This document shows positions 53,110-64,000 of a DNA stretch of 64,000 nt, piece by piece. The notes under the pieces are model-generated. The model saw only the letters and a program-made list of their open reading frames with translations. It did not search any database and was not told the origin of the DNA. The translations under genes were made by a program, and so were the position numbers. The stretch is from Citrus sinensis (taxonomy: Eukaryota; Streptophyta; Magnoliopsida; Sapindales; Rutaceae): contig NC_068558.1 of NCBI RefSeq assembly GCF_022201045.2, positions 52,121,501 through 52,185,500 of the forward strand, read 5' to 3'. Each line of letters opens with the position of its first letter. Within the stretch, counting starts at the first letter, position 1.

Positions 53110-54523
53110 ATAGTCGTAATTGACTTAGTCCTTAATGCCCCGTCGTGGTTGTTTACATTAATTAATTATTAAACCAAACAACGCTACATTCCCATTTTCC
53201 CAGTATTTTCCAATTAATACAGTAGTATGGAGAAAGTCATTCTTGCTAAATATTCACTCAGAATAATTAAGTATAGTTTGACCTACGTGAAAGAGCAATA
53301 ATGTTTGACGCCCTCTCTGTATTACACCGGTCTCCATTTTTTCATTAAATTTATATATTTTTAAATTACTCTTAGTTAAAAAATAATTAAAAATATTTTT
53401 TGTTTCAATTCTTTCTCATTTGCTTTTTTTTGGATTATTAATTTTGATCAAAGAAAGGGGATTAGCTGCTGGTGCCATTAGCCCATTAGCGGTCAGTCCT
53501 CTTTCAAAGAGCTGTTTCGAGAACTGAGAAGAGTAAGAGCTTGTCGGAAATGACTTGACTCCTGTGTCTATCCAAAAATTATGTTTTAGAAGACTCCACC
53601 GCATGCACTTATTAATTGCTGTCTACCAGTTAAAAGGACAAAAGAAAGGCGACGAAGGTAATCTGGAAGTGGGAGGCTTCCGGATGAGAGATTTTCTGAA
53701 AGTTACTTCCCCCAATAAGGGTAATTTGAAAAATACATAAGAAGAGTCAATTGAAGAGTGGGTTTGGTAAAATATAGGAATGGGTCAAATATCACCGTCC
53801 TACCTACGTGAAGCTAAACCGTCGAGGGGTGTGCAATCTAAGCAGGTTTGTCCCAAATGCAACAGCAGCCCGTGACTGAAAGAAATAATCTGCTATTTCT
53901 CAATGACCCAAAGCCTATTCATACAATATCTTCGAATATATGACAAAAAAATAATAATAATAATAATAATCATATGTTATAAACGAAGGGGTATCAATAT
54001 TTTCACATAACAGTCCTGATTTGCCTTAAAGGCATGTCATAATAGTCCTATAACATAATAGTTTGATATTTGGCATATGTGCACGGTGTTGATGGATACG
54101 ATGACACAAACAAACAAAGAAAGTAACTGAGGGGCGAAGGGATATAATTTCACGTGATTTCATTTACAAAGCCTGTAATTGGCATCTTCCAGAGTCCAAA
54201 TTGGACTGGTAACTAATTAAAATGATATGTCCAAATTAATTATCTGTAAAATATTATAGAAACGTAGTACGTCGCTAACAAGTTAAAATATCTGGCTTTT
54301 TAAAAGGGGGGAAATAGAAGAAACAAAGATACGTCCAAAATGGCCGCAGGAGTAATCGCCCATCATCATGAACATATTAATAAAAATCATTTATTGCCCA
54401 ACTCTCTGTACCATTCATGGCCATGAATACATAAATATAAGATTCTCAAATTTGGAAAATTACCATGCATGTCTTCATCAAGAGTCCTGTCTCTCCCAGG
54501 GTCATGCCGACTTAATTCACTAT
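53110..54523. other. Gene-free region after the GH9 remnant
   Basis: No gene or element recognised. Confidence 0.4.
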
Positions 54524-55141
54524 GGGTATGTTTGGTGCGTTGCATCATGGAGTATTAAAATATTATTCACATTAAATTAATATTAGTGTTATGTTTGGAA
54601 GAACACAGGAATGAATTAAAGGAACTGTGTAATGCGGCAACTGCCGCATTAGCTTTTTCTTTTTTCTCTTATCATTTTCATTTTCTTTTGCTTTATAATA
54701 ATAATAATAATAAATAAATAATATAATTTTTTAGTTTAATATAATATAATATGTATTATTTTTATTTTTACATTATAATTATTAATATAAATTAATAAAT
54801 ATATAATTTATTATTCAATAATATTATATTATATTTTTTATTTCTACATTATAATATATTAATAAATTTATAATTTACTATAACTAATAGTAAATATTTA
54901 AATATGAATAATATTAATTTAAAATTAATAATAATATAAAATATTAATACAATTTAAATATATTAATATAATATTAATAAATATAATATATAATTTAAAT
55001 TAATCACAAAAAAAATAATACAGTACAGTGTAATACCAAATATTATACAATATTATTATATATCATGCTTGTGTAATACAATATACCAACATCAAAATAA
55101 TATAATATAACATAACACAATACAATGTGTCAAACGCACCC
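54524..55141. mobile_element. Probable 618-bp AT-rich MITE
   Basis: Left end GGGTATGTTTGGTGCGTTG and reverse-complemented right end GGGTGCGTTTGACACATTG form imperfect inverted termini of the type seen in PIF/Harbinger or hAT MITEs. Flanks TAT and TAC could be a degraded 3-base duplication. The inside is almost pure A/T. Confidence 0.55.
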
Positions 55142-57187
55142 TACAATAATAATTGATTAAAGGAGAAACTCTTCTACTTCTACATCATAATCACAATAAT
55201 AGATGGACTACTTGTCATTAGACTTTTAGTTTTTATCTTTACATAGAGGCTTCGATGTAAAAAAATCCAAGAAGGGAAAACAAACAATCGCATTTCATAC
55301 GTGGAAAGATTTTTCATTCTACATGCCTGATGATGCATAAATGGCTGAGTACACTTATACTAAATAAATAAATAAAAAGTACACTTATACTAAATAAAAA
55401 TATTTTTGTTATTAATAATATTATATATATACCTGTCCACACTGATATGATGATGCAAATGCGATTTCAATTTTCTTATAGCCTAAATTAGTATTTTTAT
55501 TATTATTATTATGATAAATTTTGAATTATCTTTCCTAGACCAATTATTTTTAATACACTCCTTAAAGATACAAAAACATCAATTTATCTTAAATACAATT
55601 ATTTTTTCCCTAAAATTTAACAGCCAACAAGATAAAATTGTCTTTGAACAAATCTTGGAACAATCCACTACCTAAAAACAGTCAAAATTCCATGTTTTTT
55701 TTTTTTGACCTTTTTATATAGAGTAATTTCTATTGCACCCCAATGTTTTCAACACATTTCGACATGCCCACAAATGTATCAGTAAGTTTCACCTTACACC
55801 CAAATTGGGATTTTTATTTATTTATTTTGAATTGGTTAATTTTTTTTTTTGTTTTTAATTAGGATGTGTAAAATTAAAATTTATAAATTATAAATTATTT
55901 TTTACCCCTTGACTTCATGATTGGAAGGCCACGTAAATACGCTAAAATGACTTTTAATAAAAGAAATTATTATTAAAAACAACAAATCTGCAAAATTAAA
56001 ATTTATAATAAAAACATCAATAAAAATAGAAACCAATAAAAAAAAAAAAATACCATTACAATCGTATTCATCTCATCTACTATAAACAATGCAAGAACAA
56101 TCATCCCCAATTTTTTTGATCCACCAAGAAAATAATGAAATTCATCACATAAAACAACATACCAATCAAATTCAACACAACCCAGGAACGTCAACTACCT
56201 AAACAAATATTCACACGAAGCTGCCCCTTCATCACGCCGCTACGCACCTCCAAGCCCAAACTAACTTTGGTTGCAGTAATGGAGTCGGCAAAAATGCCAA
56301 CCTTAAGATAAAAAAAAAACTTATGAAATAATAAGCTTTTAAAAAAATTTACTAAACACTATTTTTATTAAAATTTATGAAATAAGCTACTTATGATTTT
56401 TCAACTTCAATTATAAACGGAACAATTATACATATCTCAACAATAGCACCTAGCAGAATACTGATTCTACTAGATCATCGTAGTAATCATACTAATATAA
56501 TTATTGGCTTATTTAAGCCAAATGCATCCATGTACAAGCTAATTAAATTAAATTTGGAACTTCGGAGTACTGTTTTAATTTCCTTGTATCTAATTATGTG
56601 ATGCATCTCTTTTTTCCTTCGAAAGTAACTTTGATTAATAAGTGCTGCTTGCTGGGTATAGGATCAGTAATTCGCCCTTATGTATTAACATAAAATTATA
56701 GATTCAAGTTAATGAAAGGCTCACGATTCTCTAAACACTTACGTCCAAATGCAAATGCATGTTGGTAGCTACTAGCTAGATGCCTAGCTAGACACTGTAT
56801 CTGCTTGTCACAATAATAATAATAATAAGAAAACCTCAAATCAATATAATAGTATTGCTTGAAGGTTTCGGTCCCATCCCATCAATCTTTCCTTTCAGAT
56901 AACTATATATTTACTTAGAACTCAAAAAATATGTCCGTCTTTATTTGATTATAGCTATGGATTGATACCACATAACGTTAAACATGAATGTCTAAGCTTG
57001 ACTTATGAACTTGCCAATAATTCTTAATAGAGTTGGATCTCACTCATCACTCGTCTCTTGATGGATGATGGTTTGGTTTGTATCCAATAGCTTTTTACCT
57101 TTTTTCCGATGTAGTGTTAAACGCCTTTCTTTTTCTTTTTGTAGGAATGAATTTCCAATAACAGTGGGTTAGAGGGAAGTGGAACAA
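55142..57187. other. Gene-free region
   Basis: AT-rich. A TAATTTCTATTGCACCCC block near 55724 resembles the end of the putative MITE at 34748, but no partner end was found. Confidence 0.35.
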
Positions 57188-57195
57188 AAATCAAT

Positions 57196-57800
57196 TAGGG
57201 ATGACAATGGGGTGGGGTGGGGCCCCCACCCTGTTGAAAATTTTTACCTCCATTCCACATCTCATTCTCTATTTATTTATTTTATAATATGTATAAATAT
57301 ATTATTTTGATAAGTTAAAAATTAGAGGTTTAAAATAAAATCATCATCATATTATAAAGTATTTAAATTTTTTTTTAAAAAATATCTAAAATTTTGAAAC
57401 AATATCTTAAAATGATATTAAAAGTTAAAAATATTTAAAGAGTGTAGCACCTTAAAAGATAAAAAAAATAATAACAATGTTTCAGAGTTGAAAAATATTA
57501 TATGATTTTCTTTCATTCATGTCTTGTTTATATTGCATGAAAATTAAAAAAAAATTATTAATTGACATTATAACTAATAAAATAAAAATTATTAAATAAG
57601 AATTAAAAATATATTTATATATAATAGGGATTGGAGTGGAGGTGGGGTGGGAAGTACGAAACCAAACCCCACCCCATTAAGAATTCAGGGATTATTTTTC
57701 CCCCACTTCCCACCCCATTCCCCAAAAATTATTTAAAATTTTTCCCATTTAGGGTGGAGCTCCATGGAGCCCCAAACCCTGGAGGATTTTGCCATCCCTA
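57196..57800. mobile_element. 605-bp non-autonomous hAT element
   Basis: Starts TAGGGATGACAATGGGG and ends TTTTGCCATCCCTA, an inverted pair. The flanks AAATCAAT (57188-57195) and AACTCAAT (57801-57808) form an 8-base duplication with one mismatch, as expected for hAT. GGGGTGGGG-rich blocks occur near both ends. No coding capacity. Confidence 0.8.
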
Positions 57801-57808
57801 AACTCAAT

Positions 57809-58508
57809 TGTTGCCAAATATCACACCTGTGATGTTAATAGTTTTATTTAATTAAACAATTACAAAGTCTCTGTCTCTCAATATAAAATTAATTGATAAA
57901 ATAAAAATTATCATCATACATGTGCACTTTCACTCTAATTAAAATATATAACAATAAAAGATGAATTAAGATCTGTCAAAATTCAAGTAAAAATGTCCAG
58001 GTCCTTTTTTACAGCACTCACTCACTATTAATTTTTCTAGTAAAGATTAAACCGCAGCAACAGCCCCACTCCCACTTGCTATTTTCGGGATTTTGGCCGG
58101 TTAGTCCTGAAAATAGCAATGAGTGACGCATTAATTAGTCTTGAAAATAATGGCATCGAATCGTGAGAGCAAGGAATTTGTAAAAATCAGAAGAAGAAGA
58201 TCCGTGTTGTTTTAATTTCTAGAAAATCCTGTGAAAGGGAAGGGATTAAGCGAATTAATTAATAGATAACAACAACATGTCTATCCTTCCATTTCTGATT
58301 TTTTTTAGTGTATTAAACTATTTGGTATCCGAAAATTACATTGAATCTGTGATTAATGTAAATTTAAGCTAGGTAGGACTACTAGAGTGATAAAGCTCAC
58401 CCAACAAATATTTTTTATTTTCAAGTGCAACCAAGCATGGATTTCCTATACATGAGGACCGATTCATTGACGTGATTGGACTGCAACAACAATAATGTCA
58501 AGCAGAAG
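57809..58508. other. Gene-free region
   Basis: Nothing recognised. Confidence 0.4.
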
Positions 58509-58518
58509 TTTTAAATAA

Positions 58519-59211
58519 GGAAAAATATTCACCGTCCATCATTTTTTTCTAACTTTTTAAAAAATACACAATTCTTTTTTTTTTTTTTGCTGGAATCCAC
58601 CTAATGTTACATTTTGTTTCACTTTTCCACTTCCGTTTGGAATTCGTTAAGAAAACTAATAGAAACTTTAAAAAATGACTATTTTACCCCCAAAACGAAA
58701 GTTACAATTTCACCCAAAAAATGCCAAAAATAATTAGATTTAATAATGAATATCATTATTGATATGTTAATGAAGTACAAAAAAATCTTAACTACTGGAG
58801 ATTATAACTCAATAAATAATAAAACTTTACTTATCTTAAATTCAATTGATGCTTTGAGAGATTGAACTATTTTTAATACTACTGTTATAATTTAGCATTC
58901 TAATTACAAACATACTTTAAAAAAAAACATGCATTTGATGGTTGTGGAATTAATTTCTTTATTGACCGATGAGGAAAATAATTAGATTTAATCTGATTAT
59001 TTTTGGTAATTTTTAAGGTGAAATTATAATTTTCGTTTTGGGGGGTAAAATGGTCATTTTCTTAAGTTTCCATTAGTTTTCTTAACAAATTCCAAACGGA
59101 AATGAAAAAGTGAAACAAAATGTAACTTTAGGTGGATTCCAGTAAAAAAAAAAAAAGAATTGTGTATTTTAAAAAAAATTAGAAAAAACGAACGGACGGT
59201 GGATATTTTTC
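58519..59211. mobile_element. 693-bp MULE-type MITE with long arms
   Basis: Inverted arms of about 220 bases: TATTCACCGTCC / GGACGGTGGATA, CTGGAATCCACCTAATGTTA / TAACTTTAGGTGGATTCCAG, ATTCGTTAAGAAAACTAAT / ATTAGTTTTCTTAACAAAT. A perfect 10-base duplication TTTTAAATAA flanks it (58509-58518 and 59212-59221). No coding capacity. Confidence 0.88.
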
Positions 59212-59573
59212 TTTTAAATAATTTTGTTCACTTCTCTCAGCACTCAACAGTAAGTACCGTTCCTTTCAAAAAAAAAAAAAACAGTAAGCACCGTTTAACG
59301 TGAGAAGAAGCTAGATTAGATCAAATGAAATTCCTTAATGTAACCTAACTCATACACACACACACATATATATGACAATTAAATTAGTTCAGCCATTTTA
59401 ATTATAAGCAGGATAGCCAGTGGAATTGAGTGGACTCGGTTTCAAAAGTAAAAAAATGCGACAATTAAACCTGGATCTCTTCAACTCTGGAAGACTTCAT
59501 AAAATAAAAGATGAGATTCTTTTTTTCAATTTTCTCTATGATGAATAATAATTTGTTTGATAGCGTACGTAAG

Positions 59574-59794
59574 TTTTTTTTTTTTTTTTGTCTTAACCAT
59601 GAGATTTTATGGGAGGGGCCCTAACTGTGGGAGGCACTTTTAAATTCATACCACAATTTAGATTAAAAGTCCCCGTTTGAATCGGGAGACATATATTCTC
59701 CCAATAAATACGATTTTCCTGCCACTCGAATTTGAGAGCAAATCCAATCAAATCACTTAAAGAAATTTACCAGTAGAGGCGACACTTTATTGGT
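59574..59794 (-). mobile_element. SINE related to the copy at 18543
   Basis: An oligo-T start (A-tail on the minus strand) is followed by sequence whose reverse complement matches the 18.5-kb SINE: TTTATTGGGAGAA, CGATTCAAACGGGG (box B), CTTTTAATCTAAATTGTGGT, CCTCCCACAGTT. The flanking duplication is imperfect: GATAGCGTACGTAAG before (59559-59573) and GATAACGTACGTACGTTAAG after, the latter with extra ACGT units. Confidence 0.75.
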
Positions 59795-59814
59795 GATAAC
59801 GTACGTACGTTAAG

Positions 59815-61133
59815 TGTAAGTGTAGCTGTCAGATCTGAGATCACATGCTTTGATTGGTGAAATGGTTCACTTCACTGGAGGACAGACAGTAGCATCAGTT
59901 TGAGCAAGCAGCCAAAAGACCGTCCTCATGGAGAGTGCTTTGAGTACAACTAATTAACAACTATGTATCACGTGATATATACATGACAAAACGAAAACAA
60001 AAACACAAATAATAAATACAAATTAGATCTAGTAAATAAATATCATACACTAGACTAGCGTGGCGTGGCGTGTCGAGTGTCCCGCTAATATAAGTTGATT
60101 ATTGATAAATTCTTCACTGATTAATTTCTTGTGCTTTCCGTATCAAAACTCGCGAGTACTGGTTGATTGTGATCTGTGAAGGTTGTGGTTCCCAGAGCAC
60201 ATCAGAAATGGACATGACAAGACCTCTGAAACATGCTTAAATCAATTAACCTGATGCATGTTCAGATTAGCTGGACTGATCCGTCGTCAATGACTTCAAA
60301 TCATCGGTGATTAGTCGGCTCTAGCACAACGTAATCATTCGAGGCCGGCCATTTTTGGAGCTTAATTCAAGCAGGGAAGCAGCGTGTTGTTGTTGTTGTT
60401 GCAAGACAAGTTCACTGCAGGTGACTACTTCATGACTTGTTCATATATATTATGCATATTTAGTTGCACTCGCGCGCGCGCGCACACACACACCTACGTG
60501 TGAGCAATTCATGAATATGATATCATTTCATAAACGTACGTACGTACGGACGTACGTAGTAGACAGTTGAAAAGAAAACTGCAGCATTATTAATTACAAG
60601 TATAAATTAATTTTCTTTTATTAAATTCTTGATCTACTCTCCGCTCCAGTTAAGAAAGAGCAGCATGCTTTTAATTTGCTATATTCTTGAAATTCCTATG
60701 AAAATTAATATCTTGAAATTAATTCAGTCCGCTAATTGATGAAATCAAATATTTCAAGACATTTTATTACTCTCCTCTGCTTCTGGCAGTGTGTGGTTTT
60801 TGATTATTTGTTTGTTTAATTTTAGCAAAGAAAGGGAAAAAAAAGCCTATTACTGGATGGCCGTTGTATTTCAGGGAATCAGAATCAGATTCCGAAATTA
60901 GTATGGTTGCTAGATTAATAGAGAAGAACCAGAGTCCAGAGGAACAAATTTTGGACAGTTAAAGAAAGATAGGGAACGAGCGGTGCTTGGAGGGATCGAG
61001 ATATATACTACGAGGAATAATATTATATAATACAAGCTCACGGTGAACATCTTAATCTTCTTATTGTTATTAATTGTTGACGATTGTGCTGCACGGCACT
61101 ACTCATGAATTCATAAAACAGAAATCACATACA

Positions 61134-61166
<33 letters not shown>

Positions 61167-61425
61167 TAGAGGCTCCCTCCTAGCTCTTCTTTGTCTCTCC
61201 ATTCCCTTGCTCTGGGAGTCCTGCCTCATTAGTAGTTAGTGCATGGGTGGATGAAGAGTAGTAAATATTAATATTAAAAGTAAACAAAACATATATTTAA
61301 CAGGTAAGTTTCACGGACAAAAGAGATCGAACCCATCCAAGTCTTGTTGATTCCGTTTATTCGGTGTTATATAATATATTTCGCAATTAATATTTCTGCA
61401 GGTCAAAAATGTCTGTTTGTTTGTT

Positions 61426-61465
<40 letters not shown>

Positions 61466-61714
61466 GGCTTTATTCCATAACAGCCGGTGGCCACAAATCA
61501 GAGTTTTTTTTTTTTTTTTTCCCTTAACTTATTTACATTTATGAATCACAACAAGTTCATAACTTGGTCTTGGCTGTTGTTATTCAAGAGCTATTTTAAC
61601 GGAAGCTTACTAAGTACCGACCCACCCACACCAGACGGGACGGGAGGAGGAGATTCAGTTTCAGGTTTCTGCTTATCTTCTGAATTTCATCACTCCAACA
61701 CGATCGAATAGATT
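59815..61714. other. Gene-free region upstream of the ABCC gene
   Basis: Contains a CGTACG-rich palindromic run (about 60534-60557), a TA microsatellite (about 61137-61164) and a TTTC repeat (about 61424-61464). The ABCC promoter and leader should be at the right end. Confidence 0.45.
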
Positions 61715-64000
61715 ATGCCAATTCTACTAGCAGGAGGAGGTACTTGAATTCGTTACTTTACATATGTACACAAAAATATCAAACAACAGTACTAATAATA
61801 ATAGTTATTAAATAGATAAATTGCATTCCACTTGTTTTTCTCTTGCCTTGCCATCGACAATTAATGAATTCTCGTAGTTATCAATTAAGAAAATGTTTGT
61901 TCCATCGTAGAGTTTGTTTCAACTATTTCTTTCTTTATTTCATCGTAGTCAAGTCTGAACGTCCTCTGATGCTGATACTAACATCATAATAGACGGTAGC
62001 TAAGTGTATTAACTGTATCTGTATATCAAGGCCAATATTAGATCTTAATTAAACTCCGTCTTTCTTCTGCTTATACTACACAGAATTGAGGCTCCTGCAC
62101 TTCCAGACAGCATGGCTGCCATTGAGATCACCCTGCTTTTGGGAGCATATCATCAGCATAGTGGTGCAGCTTGGCTTCCTTGGACTCTTATTACTCCAAC
62201 TTGCACGAACAACTCTATTTCGGAGACTTGGAGCAGACTTCAGAGATCTAGTTGTAGACAAGTACCCTTACGGTGTAAAGTTGGGCATCTGTTACAAGGC
62301 CAGCATGGTTTCCTCCACTTTAATATTTGGCACTCACTTCATAATCCTACTTACTGTTATGCTAAATACTGGTGGTGAGGCTGAGGCTGTCTGCAATTCT
62401 GGAATTCTTGCCTTTTCGTCACGGATTATGCAAGTGGTGTCATGGGCAAGTACATTGTTTTTGTTATGCAAGATAATCCCAAATAGTGCGCATGTCAAGT
62501 TTCCTTGGATTCTAAGAGCTTGGTGGTTCTGCAGTTTCTTGTTCTCCATTCTCTGCACTGCTCTTCATACCTATTTAAGAATTCGATACCGTGGCCAATT
62601 TAGAATACAAGATTACGTGGACATCATTGCTCTTCTTGCATCTACTTTCCTGTTTGGCATATCAATTCAGGGAAAGACGGGCTTACTCCTTCATACAGCA
62701 TCCAGTGACACCACTGAGCCATTTCTCAACGTAAAAGCTGATAAGCAATTCAAAAGCAAAAGGGATTCTCCATACGGAAAATCTACTCTTCTCCAACTCG
62801 TTACATTTTCCTGGCTCAACCCATTGTTTGCTGTCGGGATTAAAAAACCCCTCGAACTGGATGATATCCCTGATGTCGACATCAAAGATTCTGCTGAATT
62901 TCTCTCTAATCGCTTTGAACAGGACCTGGACCTTGTTAAGGAGAAAGAGGGAAGCACAAACCCGTCCATCTATAAGGCAATCTTTTTCTTCATTCGGAAG
63001 AAAGCAGCAATCAATGCATCTTTTGCAGTGATAAATGCAGCAACATCATATGTTGGCCCATATCTTATTAATGACTTTGTTAATTTCCTCACTGATAAGA
63101 AAAGCAGGAGCTTAGAGAGCGGCTACCTTCTTGCACTAGCCTTTCTAGGTGCCAAAATGGTTGAAACTATTGCACAGAGGCAATGGATCTTTGGAGCCCG
63201 CCAGCTAGGCCTTCGGCTAAGAGCAGCTTTGATATCTCACCTATACCGAAAGGGACTACATTTGTCAAGCCAATCTCGTCAAAGCCACACAAGTGGGGAG
63301 ATTATCAATTACATGAGTGTAGATGTCCAAAGAATTTCAGACTTCATATTTTACTCAAATTATATGTTCATGTTGCCTGTACAAATATCCTTAGCTATCT
63401 ATATTCTACGTACAAATCTAGGTTTGGGATCACTGGCAGCATTGGCTGCAACTTTAACAGTCATGACTTGCAACATACCTATTACAAGAATCCAGAAGAG
63501 ATTCCAATCGAAGATCATGGATGCTAAGGATAACAGGATGAGAGCCACGTCGGAAGTTCTCAAAAACATGAAGACACTAAAACTTCAAGCATGGGATACT
63601 CGGTTCCTTCAAAAGCTTGAGAGTTTGAGACAAGTTGAGTGCATCTGGCTTTGGAAGTCATTAAGACTGTCAGCAACCTCAGCTTTCATTTTCTGGGGAT
63701 CACCCACATTTATCTCTGTCGTAACTTTTGGGGCATGTATGCTACTGGGGATCCAACTCACAGCTGGAAGAGTCTTATCTGCTCTGGCCACCTTCCGAAT
63801 GTTGCAGGACCCTATATTTAATTTACCTGATTTACTCTCTAATATAGCACAGGGCAAAGTTTCAGCAGATCGGATTGCTGCTTATCTTCAGGAAGATGAG
63901 ATTCAGCGGGATGCAGTTGAGTATGTTCCAAAAGGACGGTCCGAGTTTGAAGTTGAGGTCGTCAATGGGAAATTCAGCTGGAATCCGGAGTCAAGCAGCC
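61715..64000 (+). CDS. ABCC (MRP-type) ABC transporter, 5' part
   Basis: Exon 1 is proposed as 61715-61739 (MPILLAGG plus one base, donor GAG|GTACTT). Exon 2 runs from 62084 (after CTACACAG) to the window end without a stop, about 648 residues so far. An N-terminal TMD0 with hydrophobic helices (residues about 30-215) is followed by the L0 linker with LLQLVTFSWLNPLF, SYVGPYLINDFVNFL and QRQWIFGARQLGLRLRAAL of membrane domain 1 (about 305-610), then QGKVSADRIAAYL and the start of nucleotide-binding domain 1 (GKFSWNPESS). Plant ABCC proteins of this form are usually vacuolar or plasma-membrane pumps for glutathione and other conjugates. Closest in style to Arabidopsis ABCC3/ABCC8-type proteins. 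The second half lies beyond the window. Confidence 0.9.

Noticed and set aside
61344..61711. Plus-strand open frames before the ABCC gene
   Set aside because: Their length comes from TTTC and T runs; no motif and not in phase with the ABCC exon.

Overview
This is plant nuclear DNA from a eudicot. The genes have many short GT-AG introns, AT-rich intergenic DNA and plant-only families (tandem CER1 alkane-forming enzymes, a JHS1-type DNA2, a pigment-defective NOG1-like GTPase). The window is also littered with small non-autonomous transposons (MITEs) and tRNA-derived SINEs. The protein sequences look most like a woody rosid, perhaps Citrus; that is an inference from memory and was not tested.

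Layout. 91-2623 (+) is the 3' part of a PDE318-like organellar GTPase. 3170-4000 (-), convergent with it, is a complete four-exon PIG-P gene (GPI-anchor synthesis). 4280-5612 is an AT-rich inverted-repeat element with a second element inside. 7389-10496 (+) is a complete UMP-CMP kinase gene with introns in both UTRs. 14163-18244 (-) and 21273-25350 (-) are two complete, tandem CER1 paralogues for cuticular-wax alkanes. 25.4-31.4 kb is gene-free and holds a MULE-type MITE, a SINE with an internal duplication, and a 369-bp tandem repeat. 32501-33881 (+) is DCC1 (CTF18-RFC cohesion subunit). 35308-46806 (+) is a 34-exon DNA2/JHS1 helicase-nuclease. 46.8-51.7 kb is transposon-rich. 51763-53109 (+) is a decayed GH9 endoglucanase. 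53.1-61.7 kb is gene-free with several MITEs and a SINE. 61715-64000 (+) is the 5' part of an ABCC (MRP-type) transporter that runs off the window.

Functional relations. DCC1 and DNA2 both act at replication forks, lie head-to-tail 1.4 kb apart, and each has an E2F-like site upstream, which fits S-phase expression. The two CER1 genes are a local tandem duplication. The other neighbours show no evident common pathway.

I did not find a new coding system. The signals most worth checking are three apparent GC-AG introns in DNA2 (plus one in PIG-P), the E2F-marked DCC1-DNA2 pair, an intron present in only one CER1 copy, a MITE close to a DNA2 splice acceptor, and a SINE-then-MITE nested insertion whose order can be read from target-site duplications. 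All exon models were built by hand from splice sites and frame continuity.
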